This document shows, one piece after another, positions 53,361 through 61,737 of a DNA stretch of 64,000 nucleotides. This stretch comes from Nisaea acidiphila (GTDB lineage: Bacteria; Pseudomonadota; Alphaproteobacteria; Thalassobaculales; Thalassobaculaceae), in contig NZ_CP102480.1 in NCBI RefSeq assembly GCF_024662015.1, positions 620,001-684,000 on the forward strand, in the 5' to 3' direction. The notes beneath the pieces are model-generated. The model saw only the letters and a program-made list of their open reading frames with translations. It was not told the DNA's origin and did no database searches. Numbering within the stretch: the first letter of the stretch is position 1; every line of letters starts with the position of its first letter. Both the position numbers and the translations under genes were made by a program.

Positions 53361-54545
53361 ATGCCTTCCGCAAAGCAGATTCGAAAATTTGCCGTTGCGC
53401 TTTCCGCCATCGCCTTTCTCGCCGCCTGCGATGAGGCTACGGACGGCAATCAGGCCGCCGCGCCGACGGCGCGCCCGGCCATGCCCGTCAGCACCGTGGT
53501 GACGGTCGCCGAAGACATCCCGGTCGTGAACGAACTTCCTGGCCGTATCGCGCCGACGGAGATCGCTGAGGTTCGTCCGCGGGTCTCGGGCCTGCTGATC
53601 GAACGCGTGTTCGAGCAAGGCACGATGGTGAACGCGGGCGACGTGCTCTACCGGATCGACCCCGCACCGTTCCAGGTCCAGGTCGACAGCGCCAAGGCCA
53701 CTCTGGCGCGTGCCGAAGCGGTCCAGAAACAGGCGCGTCTCGAAGCCGACCGGCAGAAGGAGCTGCGGTCTCGCAAGGTCTCGAGCGCCCAGACGCTCGA
53801 CAACGCGATCGCCGCTCTCGCGCAGGCCGACGCCGATGTCGCGGCGGCCCGGGCCGGTCTCGCGGCGGCGCAGCTCGATCTGCAATATACCGAGGTCAAA
53901 GCGCCGCTCAGCGGACGTATCGGGCGCGCCCTCGTGACCGAGGGTGCGCTGATCGCGACCACGAGCGAGGAACCGCTCGCCATCATCCGCCAGCTCGATC
54001 CGGTCTATGCGGATTTCACCCAGTCCGCGAAACAGCTCCGGGCGCTCCGCGCCGGGATCAAGGCCGGTAATGTCTCGCTGTCCGAAGACGGAGCCGCGAC
54101 GGTCCGGCTTAACTTCGACGACGGCGCGTCTTATCCGCTGACCGGGCGCCTGTTGCTACAGGAAAGCACGGTGGATTCCGAGACCGGCCAGATCACGCTA
54201 CGCGGCGAGTTCCCCAACCCGGACTTCTCGCTACTGCCCGGCATGTATGTCCGGGTGCGGATCGAACAGGGCATCCGCCGCAACGCAGTCGCGGTTCCCC
54301 AGCAGGCGATCCAGCGCGACACCGCCGGACGCGCCCGGGTCTATATCGTGAAAGAGGACAAGACGCTCGAACTGCGTAATGTCGAGCTCGGGGCGGCGAC
54401 CGGAAACCGCTGGATCGTCGAACGCGGCGTCGCCGTCGGCGAGCAGGTCGTGGTCGAGGGTTTCCAGAAGGTCGGCCCCGGCGCCCCGGTGGCGCCGCAG
54501 CCCTGGGCTCCGAAGCAGAACCAGGCCGCGGCCTCCAATCAGTAA
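53361..54545 (+). CDS. RND efflux periplasmic adaptor (AcrA/MexA-like lipoprotein)
   Basis: 394 residues, AGGAG before the ATG. Lipobox LAAC with Cys23. Barrel-sandwich halves around a long alpha-hairpin (about 100-160), a VKAPLSGRIGRALVTEGAL lipoyl motif and a beta-barrel and membrane-proximal domain with PGMYVRVRIE. It links the RND pump to an outer-membrane channel. No TolC-like channel gene is in the operon, so it must use one from elsewhere. Confidence 0.94.
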   Translation: MPSAKQIRKFAVALSAIAFLAACDEATDGNQAAAPTARPAMPVSTVVTVAEDIPVVNELPGRIAPTEIAEVRPRVSGLLIERVFEQGTMVNAGDVLYRIDPAPFQVQVDSAKATLARAEAVQKQARLEADRQKELRSRKVSSAQTLDNAIAALAQADADVAAARAGLAAAQLDLQYTEVKAPLSGRIGRALVTEGALIATTSEEPLAIIRQLDPVYADFTQSAKQLRALRAGIKAGNVSLSEDGAATVRLNFDDGASYPLTGRLLLQESTVDSETGQITLRGEFPNPDFSLLPGMYVRVRIEQGIRRNAVAVPQQAIQRDTAGRARVYIVKEDKTLELRNVELGAATGNRWIVERGVAVGEQVVVEGFQKVGPGAPVAPQPWAPKQNQAAASNQ

Positions 54546-54557
54546 GGCACCCCGAAC

Positions 54558-57500
54558 ATGGCAAGCTTCTTCATAGACAGGCCCATCTTCGCCTGGGTCG
54601 TCGCGATCTTCATCATGCTGGCGGGCGTACTCGCCATACCGTTCCTGCCGGTCGCGCAATATCCCAATGTCGCGCCGCCGCAGATCACGGTCAGCACCAA
54701 CTATCCGGGCGCGACGCCGGAGGACATGTATCAAAGCGTCACCCGACCGATCGAGGACGAGCTGAACGGCGTCCCCGGCCTGCTCTATTTCGAATCCACC
54801 TCCGACGCCTCCGGCCAGATCAGCCTGACGGTCACTTTCGAGCCGGGCACCGACGTCGCCGAGGCCCAGGTCGAGGTTCAGAACCGGATCAGCCGCGTCG
54901 AGGCGCAACTGCCTTCCTCCGTGACCCGCCAGGGTATGCGGATCGAACGCGCGGGCACAGGCTTCCTGCTGGTCATCACGCTCTCCTCGAGCGACGGTTC
55001 CATGGATCAGATCGCGCTGGGCGACTATCTCAGCCGCAATGTCGAGGGTGAGATCCGACGGATCGCCGGTGTCGGCAACACCCGCCTATTCTCGACCGAG
55101 CAATCCATGCGGATCTGGCTCGACCCGGACAAGATGCTCGGACTGAGCCTCACGACAGAGGATGTGCTCGGAGCCATCGAAGCGCAGAACGCACAGGTGG
55201 CGGCCGGTCGCATCGGCGCGAAACCGGTGGAGGCGGGCCAGCAGATCTCCGCCAGCGTGCTGGTCAAGGGCCAGCTCAAGACACCGGAAGAATTCGGGGC
55301 CATCGTACTCCGCGCCACGGTCGACGGCGCGACGGTACGGCTGCGCGACGTGGCACGGATCGAGATCGGCGGCGAATCCTACACCTCTGCCGCCCGGCTC
55401 GACGGCCAGCCATCGGCCGCTATGGGCGTCCAGCTTTCCCCGACCGGCAATGCGCTTGAGACCGCCAATGCCATCGAGGCGAAGATGGAGGAACTGGCAC
55501 GCTATTTCCCGGACGGCGTCGAATACAAGATTCCGTACAACACGGCGCCTTTCGTCGAGATCTCTATCGAAAAGGTTCTCCACACCCTGATAGAGGCGGT
55601 CGGACTCGTCTTCGTGGTGATGTTCCTCTTCCTGCAGAGCTTCCGCTACACGATCATCCCGACGCTCGTCGTGCCGGTCGCCCTGCTCGGCACCTGTGCT
55701 GTGATGTATGCCTCCGGTTTCTCGATCAACGTGCTCACCATGTTCGCAATGGTGCTGGCCATCGGCATCCTTGTGGATGACGCCATCGTCGTGGTCGAAA
55801 ATGTCGAGCGCATCATGAGCGAGGAAGGGCTCTCGCCAAGGGACGCGACACGCAAGGCGATGGGGCAGATCACCAGCGCCATCATCGGCATCACTTTGGT
55901 GCTGACGGCGGTCTTCGTGCCGATGGCCTTCTTCCCCGGCGCGGTCGGCGTGATCTATCAGCAGTTCAGCCTGACCATGGTGGTCTCCATCCTGTTCTCC
56001 GGCTTCCTCGCCCTTTCCCTGACGCCGGCGCTCTGCGCCAGCTTCCTGAAGCCGGTCGAGGCCGGACATTCCCACGCCAAGCGCGGCTTCTTCGGCTGGT
56101 TCAACCGTGGCTTCGACCGCACGTCCCGGGGCTACAGCTCCTTCGTCGGGCGGATCGCGGCGCGGGCCGGACGCTTCATGGTGATCTATCTCGCCCTCGT
56201 CGGCGGGCTCGGCTGGGCCTGGATGCAGTTGCCGAGCGCCTTCATTCCGAACGAGGATCAGGGCTATCTGCTGGTGAACATCCAGGCACCCGCCGAAGCG
56301 AGCGCCAACCGGACCCTCGATGTGATCGAACAGGTCGAGGACGCCTTCATCGGCCAGGAGGGCGTCGAGACCATCGTCGCCGTCTCGGGCTTCAGCTTCT
56401 CCGGTACAGGAGAAAATGCCGGTATCGCCTTCGTCCCTCTGAAAGATTGGGATGAGCGCGGAACGGAGAACTCGGCGGCGGCCATCGCCGGTCGCACCAA
56501 CGGCCGGCTGTTCGGGATAGAGGACGCACTGGTTTTCGCCCTCTCCCCGCCACCCATCCGCGGCCTCGGCAATTCCAGCGGCTTCGATTTCCGCCTGCAG
56601 GATCGCGGCGGCCTCGGGCATACCGCATTGGTCGAGGGCACCGGGCGGCTGATGGCGGCGGCCCAGCAGAGCCCGATCCTGACCGGCGTCCGCATCACCG
56701 GCCTGCCCGATGCGCCGCAGGTCAATCTCGTGGTCGACCGTGAGAAGGCGAACACCTTCGGAGTGACCTTCGCCGATATCAACAACACGATCTCGACCCA
56801 TCTCGGCTCGAGCTACGTGAACGACTTTCCCAATGTCGGCCGCATGCAACGCGTCACGGTCCAGGCGGATCAGGGCAACCGCATGCAGCCGGAGGACATT
56901 CTCGACCTCACCGTACGCAACACCCATGGCGGCATGGTGCCGCTCTCCAACTTCGCGAGCGTGGAGTGGGAAAAGGGTGCAGCTCAGGTGGTCGGGTATA
57001 ACGGCTATCCGGCGATCCGGATCAGCGGACAGGCGGCGGCCGGCTATTCCTCGGGCGAAGCGATCGCCGAGATGGAGCGGATCGCCTCCGACCTCGGCCC
57101 GGGCTTCGGCTATCAATGGACCGGCCAGTCGCTGCAGGAGATCCAGTCCGGCGCCCAGGCGCCTCTGCTGATCGGCCTCAGCGTGCTCTTCGTCTTCCTG
57201 CTGTTGGCAGCGCTTTACGAGAGCTGGTCGATTCCGCTCTCCGTGATGCTGGTGGTACCGCTCGGCGCCATCGGCTCGGTCGCTGCCGTGATGCTGCGGG
57301 ACATGCCGAACGACGTCTATTTCCTCGTCGGCCTGATCGCCATCATCGGCCTCTCGGCGAAGAACGCGATCCTGATCGTCGAGTTCGCCAAGGACCTTCG
57401 CGCCGAAGGGCAGTCCCTGCTCGACGCCACCATCGAGGCGGCGAGGCTGCGCTTCCGGCCGATCCTGATGACCTCGCTCGCCTTCTCTTTCGGCGTGCTG

Positions 57501-57683
57501 CCGCTGGCGATCGCGACCGGGGCCAGCGCGGCGAGCCAGAACGCGATCGGCACCGGCGTGCTGGGCGGAATGATCTCGGCGACAGTGCTCGCGATCTTCT
57601 TCGTGCCGGTGTTTTTTGTCTTCGTCATGCGGCTGTTTAGTCGCAAGAAGACCGAAGACGGTGTGCAGGACGCGGCGGAGTAA
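54558..57683 (+). CDS. RND multidrug efflux pump (AcrB/MexB-like HAE1)
   Basis: 1041 residues, 12 predicted membrane helices and two large periplasmic loops. The N-terminus MASFFIDRPIFAWVVAIFI is typical. The proton-relay Asp pair is in helix 4 (GILVDDAIVVVENV) and the relay Lys in helix 10 (GLSAKNAILIVEFAKDL). FFPGAVGVIYQQFSLTMV follows helix 5. Proton-driven drug/hydrophobe exporter of the inner membrane. 12 bases after the adaptor gene. Convergent with the second TetR gene. Confidence 0.96.
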   Translation: MASFFIDRPIFAWVVAIFIMLAGVLAIPFLPVAQYPNVAPPQITVSTNYPGATPEDMYQSVTRPIEDELNGVPGLLYFESTSDASGQISLTVTFEPGTDVAEAQVEVQNRISRVEAQLPSSVTRQGMRIERAGTGFLLVITLSSSDGSMDQIALGDYLSRNVEGEIRRIAGVGNTRLFSTEQSMRIWLDPDKMLGLSLTTEDVLGAIEAQNAQVAAGRIGAKPVEAGQQISASVLVKGQLKTPEEFGAIVLRATVDGATVRLRDVARIEIGGESYTSAARLDGQPSAAMGVQLSPTGNALETANAIEAKMEELARYFPDGVEYKIPYNTAPFVEISIEKVLHTLIEAVGLVFVVMFLFLQSFRYTIIPTLVVPVALLGTCAVMYASGFSINVLTMFAMVLAIGILVDDAIVVVENVERIMSEEGLSPRDATRKAMGQITSAIIGITLVLTAVFVPMAFFPGAVGVIYQQFSLTMVVSILFSGFLALSLTPALCASFLKPVEAGHSHAKRGFFGWFNRGFDRTSRGYSSFVGRIAARAGRFMVIYLALVGGLGWAWMQLPSAFIPNEDQGYLLVNIQAPAEASANRTLDVIEQVEDAFIGQEGVETIVAVSGFSFSGTGENAGIAFVPLKDWDERGTENSAAAIAGRTNGRLFGIEDALVFALSPPPIRGLGNSSGFDFRLQDRGGLGHTALVEGTGRLMAAAQQSPILTGVRITGLPDAPQVNLVVDREKANTFGVTFADINNTISTHLGSSYVNDFPNVGRMQRVTVQADQGNRMQPEDILDLTVRNTHGGMVPLSNFASVEWEKGAAQVVGYNGYPAIRISGQAAAGYSSGEAIAEMERIASDLGPGFGYQWTGQSLQEIQSGAQAPLLIGLSVLFVFLLLAALYESWSIPLSVMLVVPLGAIGSVAAVMLRDMPNDVYFLVGLIAIIGLSAKNAILIVEFAKDLRAEGQSLLDATIEAARLRFRPILMTSLAFSFGVLPLAIATGASAASQNAIGTGVLGGMISATVLAIFFVPVFFVFVMRLFSRKKTEDGVQDAAE

Positions 57684-57692
57684 GACAAAGCG

Positions 57693-58310
57693 TCAGTCGG
57701 GGCGGCTCTCCTCGGGCCGCTCCGGCAGCACGGAGAGCGCGATATCGATGGTCCGCATCACGGTGTCGAATTCGGTATCCGCACGGACCATCACGGCCAA
57801 TGCCAGAACCTGACTTGAGAAAAAATCCGCCAGTGCATCGGCATCGGCATCCGGCGGCAGTTCTCCGCTTTCGAGCGCCGTTCGGAACCTTTTGCGGAAC
57901 GCGTCGCGCCGCCGGCGGTCGAACTCGCGGCTGAGCGCCACTAGGCCGCGCGGCATGCTGCCGCTGTCGACCAGCGAATTGACCACGAAACAGCCGCTCG
58001 GACAGTGCGGATCGCGGGCCATTTCGACGACCGTGACAAAGTACCGGCGCAGCACCTCGACCAGAGGCTCGGGCGACTCCACGAGATTCTCCATCAGGGA
58101 CGCGCCCATATCGCAGAAGTAATGCGTCAGCGCCTTCGCGAACATCGCCTCCTTGTCGCCGAAGGCGGCATAGAGGCCGGGCTTCGCCATGCCCGTCGCC
58201 TCGGTCAGGTCGCCGAGTGACGCTCCCTCGAAGCCCTGCTCCCAGAACACCCTGGTGATCTGCTCGAGAGCTTCGTCCGGATCCGTTTTCCGAGGCCGTC
58301 CGCGCGCCAT
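57693..58310 (-). CDS. TetR-family regulator divergent from an SDR gene
   Basis: 205 residues. Begins MARGRPRKTDPDEAL; helix-turn-helix with LGDLTEATGMAKPGLYAAFGDKEAMF over two helices. The C-terminal domain has HCPSGCFVVNS with two Cys, seen in TetR_C_16-like members, that might sense electrophiles. It is divergent from the SDR gene, with two copies of a TACCG-N2-GGTA operator in the gap; one overlaps its own promoter region. Confidence 0.9.
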   Translation of the reverse strand: MARGRPRKTDPDEALEQITRVFWEQGFEGASLGDLTEATGMAKPGLYAAFGDKEAMFAKALTHYFCDMGASLMENLVESPEPLVEVLRRYFVTVVEMARDPHCPSGCFVVNSLVDSGSMPRGLVALSREFDRRRRDAFRKRFRTALESGELPPDADADALADFFSSQVLALAVMVRADTEFDTVMRTIDIALSVLPERPEESRPD

Positions 58311-58344
58311 TTCCCGTTCCTTGCGACGTCAATCTGAAATTATG

Positions 58345-58356
58345 TACCGAATGGTA
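58345..58356. promoter_or_regulatory. TetR operator copy A
   Basis: TACCGAATGGTA, flanked by TATG and ATTAATT, 35 bases upstream of the tetR start. A near-identical copy lies 52 bases away. Imperfect half-site symmetry at the centre. Confidence 0.75.
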
Positions 58357-58396
58357 ATTAATTCGATTGACCTGGAGAGCCAAGCTCCAATTTATG

Positions 58397-58408
58397 TACC
58401 GACCGGTA
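58397..58408. promoter_or_regulatory. TetR operator copy B
   Basis: TACCGACCGGTA, a near-palindrome with the same flanks (TTATG before, TTTAATT after), 37 bases upstream of the SDR start. The 52-base start-to-start spacing is about five helical turns, so two dimers could bind the same face. Confidence 0.8.
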
Positions 58409-58444
58409 TTTAATTTCCGGCATTCGCGATATTGGAGACTTCGC

Positions 58445-59188
58445 ATGACCAAACTGAACGGAACCACCGCCCTGGTGACCGGGGCCAATCGGGGTATCGG
58501 CAAGGCCTTCGTAGAGGCCCTGATCGAAGCTGGTGCATCAAGAATCTATGCGGGCGCGCGCAAGCCCGAGACGCTCGACGCCCTTGTCGCGGCGCATGGC
58601 GACCGCGTCGTGCCGGTGACACTCGACGTAACCCGGCCGGAGCAGGTCCGCACCGCCGCCGAAGAGCTGACGGACATCTCGGTGCTGATCAACAATGCGG
58701 GAATTGCCCGTTTCGAGGGCCTCGTGGCCCCCGGCGATTCGGAGGCCGCACGCGCGGAGATGGAGACGAACTATTTCGGCCTGCTCAACATGGTACAGGC
58801 CTTCGCGCCGGTTCTGAAAGCCAATGGCGGCGGGGCGATAGTCAACCTGGCCTCGATCGTCAGCCACTTCAGCTTCCCCGGCGCCGGCTCCTATAGCGCT
58901 TCCAAAGCAGCGGTACATTCTCTGACCCAGGGGATCCGCGGGGAGCTTCGCGCCCAGGGCACATTGGTGGTCGGTGTCTATCCGGGACCGATCGACACGG
59001 ACATGGGGGCCGCGATCGAAATGGAAAAGACCCCGCCCTCGGAAGTCGCGAAAGCCGTGCTTGCCGCCGTCGACGCCGGAACCGAAGACGTCTATCCGGA
59101 CCTGATGTCTCAGGAAATGCACCGCTCATACTGGGCGGACCCGAAAGCGTTTGAACTCCACTTGACCGGGACGAGCTCCGCTGCCTGA
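58445..59188 (+). CDS. Short-chain dehydrogenase/reductase (SDR)
   Basis: 247 residues from the ATG at 58445 (GGAG before it; the frame opens 26 codons earlier across operator B). Cofactor motif TGANRGIG (residues 14-21), NNAG, the catalytic Ser in NLASIVSHFS and YxxxK in SYSASKAAVHS. Classical NADPH-type SDR, substrate unknown. Regulated by the divergent TetR with two operators. Confidence 0.92.
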   Translation: MTKLNGTTALVTGANRGIGKAFVEALIEAGASRIYAGARKPETLDALVAAHGDRVVPVTLDVTRPEQVRTAAEELTDISVLINNAGIARFEGLVAPGDSEAARAEMETNYFGLLNMVQAFAPVLKANGGGAIVNLASIVSHFSFPGAGSYSASKAAVHSLTQGIRGELRAQGTLVVGVYPGPIDTDMGAAIEMEKTPPSEVAKAVLAAVDAGTEDVYPDLMSQEMHRSYWADPKAFELHLTGTSSAA

Positions 59189-59195
59189 ACGGACT

Positions 59196-59219
59196 CGGGC
59201 GCCGCACCGCCGGCGCCCG
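59196..59219. other. Hairpin after the SDR gene
   Basis: CGGGCGCC and GGCGCCCG, a perfect 8-bp stem with an 8-base loop, 7 bases after the SDR stop. No T-run, so termination efficiency is uncertain. Confidence 0.5.
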
Positions 59220-59266
59220 CCACCCCGAACATTGACAGGACCGGGCATGGCTGCCCGAATAACGCC

Positions 59267-59917
59267 ATGCTCGATCTTACCCTTACCTTCGATAACGGTC
59301 CGGAGCCGGAGGTCACGCCATTGGTTCTGGATATCCTCGCGCGCCACGGCCTCAAGACAACCTTCTTTGTCGTCGGCGAAAAGCTGGAAGAGCCGGCCCG
59401 CCTTGACCTTGCGCGCCGCGCCTATGCCGACGGACATCGCATCGGTAATCACACCTTCACCCATACGATTCCGCTCGGACAGATGGAAGACAGCGCGGCC
59501 GCCGTCGAGGAATTGCGGCGCACAGACGCCCTCGTCGCCAGAACCGGCGAGACGCGGAAACTCTTCCGCCCGTTCGGCGGAGGCGGCAAGCTCGGCCCCC
59601 ATCTGATGAGCCCGTCGGTCGTCGATTTCCTGCATGACCGGGGCTATAGCTGCGTGCTCTGGAATGCGATCCCGCGCGATTGGGCGGATCCGGAAGGCTG
59701 GGTCGAGACCGCGCTTCAGCAGATCGCGGCGCAGGACCATACGCTGATCGTGCTGCACGACCTGCCGACCGGCGCCATGGACCGGCTGGAGGAGTTCCTC
59801 GACCGGGCCGAAGCCGCCGGCGTCACTTTCCGCGAAGACTATCCCGAAGAGTGCGTGCCGATGCTTGCGGGCAAGGATGTGGTACCGCTCGATCCGTTCG
59901 TTGCGGCCGTCGCCTGA
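59267..59917 (+). CDS. NodB-like polysaccharide deacetylase family protein, metal ligand altered
   Basis: 216 residues, no signal peptide, so cytoplasmic. The NodB motifs are recognisable: FDNGPE in place of TFDDGP (catalytic Asp9 kept, the metal-binding Asp is Asn10), NHTFTH with His62 and His66, then RPFGGGGK where RPPxG is normal, and LIVLHDL late. The Asp-to-Asn change may weaken metal binding, although related small non-secreted proteins share it. Role unknown. Confidence 0.78.
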   Translation: MLDLTLTFDNGPEPEVTPLVLDILARHGLKTTFFVVGEKLEEPARLDLARRAYADGHRIGNHTFTHTIPLGQMEDSAAAVEELRRTDALVARTGETRKLFRPFGGGGKLGPHLMSPSVVDFLHDRGYSCVLWNAIPRDWADPEGWVETALQQIAAQDHTLIVLHDLPTGAMDRLEEFLDRAEAAGVTFREDYPEECVPMLAGKDVVPLDPFVAAVA

Positions 59918-59923
59918 ACGGAG

Positions 59924-60331
59924 CTAGCGGTCGCTTGCCGGAAACTGCGAAACGCCGTCCGCGATTTCGTAATAATCGCCTTTGTCCGCACAATAGATAT
60001 GGGCCCGGGTCCCGACACCGGTCGCGCCCTCAAGGACGCCGCCGGAGATCGAAATCGACTGCCCCTCGTCCCGGTCGAAGAAAATCGTCGAGCCGCATTC
60101 GCTGCAGAATCCGCGCCGGATGCCGGGGCTCGAACGGTACCATTTCAGACCGCGTGCCTCCGTCACCGTGAGCGCATCCTTGCGCACATCGGTCGAGGCC
60201 CAGAAATGCCCGGTCTGCTTGCGGCACATGGAGCAGTGGCAGGCCACCACCTGACCAAGGTCACCGACGACTTCAAAGCGCACAGCCCCGCAGAGGCACT
60301 CGCCTTCCCGTACTCTCTCACCATTCGCCAT
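59924..60331 (-). CDS. GFA-family zinc-binding protein
   Basis: 135 residues of the glutathione-dependent formaldehyde-activating enzyme/CENP-V fold. Zinc cysteines Cys12, Cys14, Cys31, Cys33, Cys36, Cys76 and Cys79 are all present (CLCG, CHCSMC, CSEC). Proteins of this family rarely have proven formaldehyde activity. Tail-to-tail with the NodB-like gene. Confidence 0.88.
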   Translation of the reverse strand: MANGERVREGECLCGAVRFEVVGDLGQVVACHCSMCRKQTGHFWASTDVRKDALTVTEARGLKWYRSSPGIRRGFCSECGSTIFFDRDEGQSISISGGVLEGATGVGTRAHIYCADKGDYYEIADGVSQFPASDR

Positions 60332-60483
60332 TTCCGGCTCCCTCGCCTGCCGTCAAACCGGGCGGGATGTTCGTTTTTTGTTCACACCCTGTCAACCTTC
60401 CTGTTGTGCCCTTTCGGCAATGGACAGGAACGGTCGGCAGACCTATTCGTTAACAATCGCGCGCACCTCCGGCCCGGCTTCCC

Positions 60484-61530
60484 ATGACCGCTTTCCTCAG
60501 CCTTTTCTCCGACACTTACTTCACCGCCCGCCACCGCTTTCTGCGGGCTGCGGCCGCCAAGGGACACGAGATCGAAACCGCGATCCATCCGCTGAGCGGC
60601 GATTTCCCGGCCGAGGTCGCAACGGACACGGTCCGGATCGGTCCCGACAAGGCGCGCCACGTTCTCTTCATCAGCTCCGGCCTGCACGGCACCGAGCTGA
60701 CGACCGGCTCCGGCATCCAGCTCGGCCTGATCGAGGAGATCGAAAGCTGGCTTCCCGGCGACATGGCCGCAATCTTCATCCATGCCGTCAATCCGCATGG
60801 ATCGGCTTCCATGACGCGGACGGACGAGAACAATGTCGATCCGAATCGCAACAACCTCGTCTCCTTCGATCCGCTGCCCGATAACCCGGATTACGACGCC
60901 CTGCACGATGCACTTTGCCCCGCCGTCTGGGAGGATCCGGAACGGGATGAAGCCGAAGCCAGAATCGCTGCCTATATCGCCGAGAACGGCTTCGGCAAAT
61001 TCAGCCGGAACGTTCTCGCCGGCCAGTACAGCCATCCGGACGGCCTGTTCTACGGCGGCTCGTCACGCAGCTGGACCATCGCCAATCTCGCCGACACCGT
61101 CGCCCGTCACGGCGCCGGCGCCGAGCGGCTCGCCATCGTCGACCTCCATACGGGGCTCGGCGAATACGGTGCCCTCGAGGTGATGCGCCGGGACGCGGCG
61201 CCGCGCGAGGGAGCGGCCTCCTCGAAAATACGGCATGTCGCCTGCGACGTTCTGGACGATGTCGCCTGCCCCGCACCGCCCATCAAAGTGATTCTCGAGT
61301 TCGGCACCTTCCCGATCGGCCAGGTCGTGAATTGCCACCGCGCCGATACCTGGCTGAAATTCTACGGTCATCCTCACACACCGCTCGGCCGCAAAATCAA
61401 GGCGGAACTACGCGATGCGCTGTTCTGCGACGATCCGGCCTGGCTGGAAGCAGTCTACAGTCAGGGCATCGCGGCGACGCGGGCCGTTCTCAACGAACTT
61501 TCAGACACTTCCGCCCCTACTGCCGACTAG
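60484..61530 (+). CDS. DUF2817 (M14-like) zinc carboxypeptidase family protein
   Basis: 348 residues, no signal peptide. The zinc ligands of M14-type peptidases fit His68 and Glu71 in GLHGTE and His222 in VDLHTG, with a late Glu in ILEFGTF as candidate base. The family is known as DUF2817; substrate unknown. Monocistronic in appearance. Confidence 0.8.
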   Translation: MTAFLSLFSDTYFTARHRFLRAAAAKGHEIETAIHPLSGDFPAEVATDTVRIGPDKARHVLFISSGLHGTELTTGSGIQLGLIEEIESWLPGDMAAIFIHAVNPHGSASMTRTDENNVDPNRNNLVSFDPLPDNPDYDALHDALCPAVWEDPERDEAEARIAAYIAENGFGKFSRNVLAGQYSHPDGLFYGGSSRSWTIANLADTVARHGAGAERLAIVDLHTGLGEYGALEVMRRDAAPREGAASSKIRHVACDVLDDVACPAPPIKVILEFGTFPIGQVVNCHRADTWLKFYGHPHTPLGRKIKAELRDALFCDDPAWLEAVYSQGIAATRAVLNELSDTSAPTAD

Positions 61531-61647
61531 CACGGTCCAGAACTGGTCGGAAACCGGACAGCCGCCGGCACGCGGGCGCGACCAAATTCCAACGCTTCAT
61601 CGCATCCATTTCCGGGGACCGAAAACTTTCGTTTACGCCATCAGGTA

Positions 61648-61669
61648 CTTGGTATACCAATATACCAAG
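61648..61669. promoter_or_regulatory. Palindromic operator upstream of fhs
   Basis: TTGGTATACCAA (61649-61660) is a perfect 12-base palindrome, followed by a further ATACCAAG half (61662-61669) giving CTTGGTAT-N6-ATACCAAG. It resembles GntR-family (FCD/VanR-like) operators. It is 69 bases before the fhs ATG. The remaining 207-base gap holds no gene. Confidence 0.65.
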
Positions 61670-61737
61670 AACAAAGATGACGGGCCTGTTTGAAGGGCCT
61701 CGGAAGTCGCATCACGCCAGGGGAGGCCTTACAGACC

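Noticed and set aside
55086-57116. Minus-strand open frame of 676 codons opposite the RND pump
   Set aside because: Antisense shadow rich in His, Asp and Arg; the plus frame is a textbook RND transporter.
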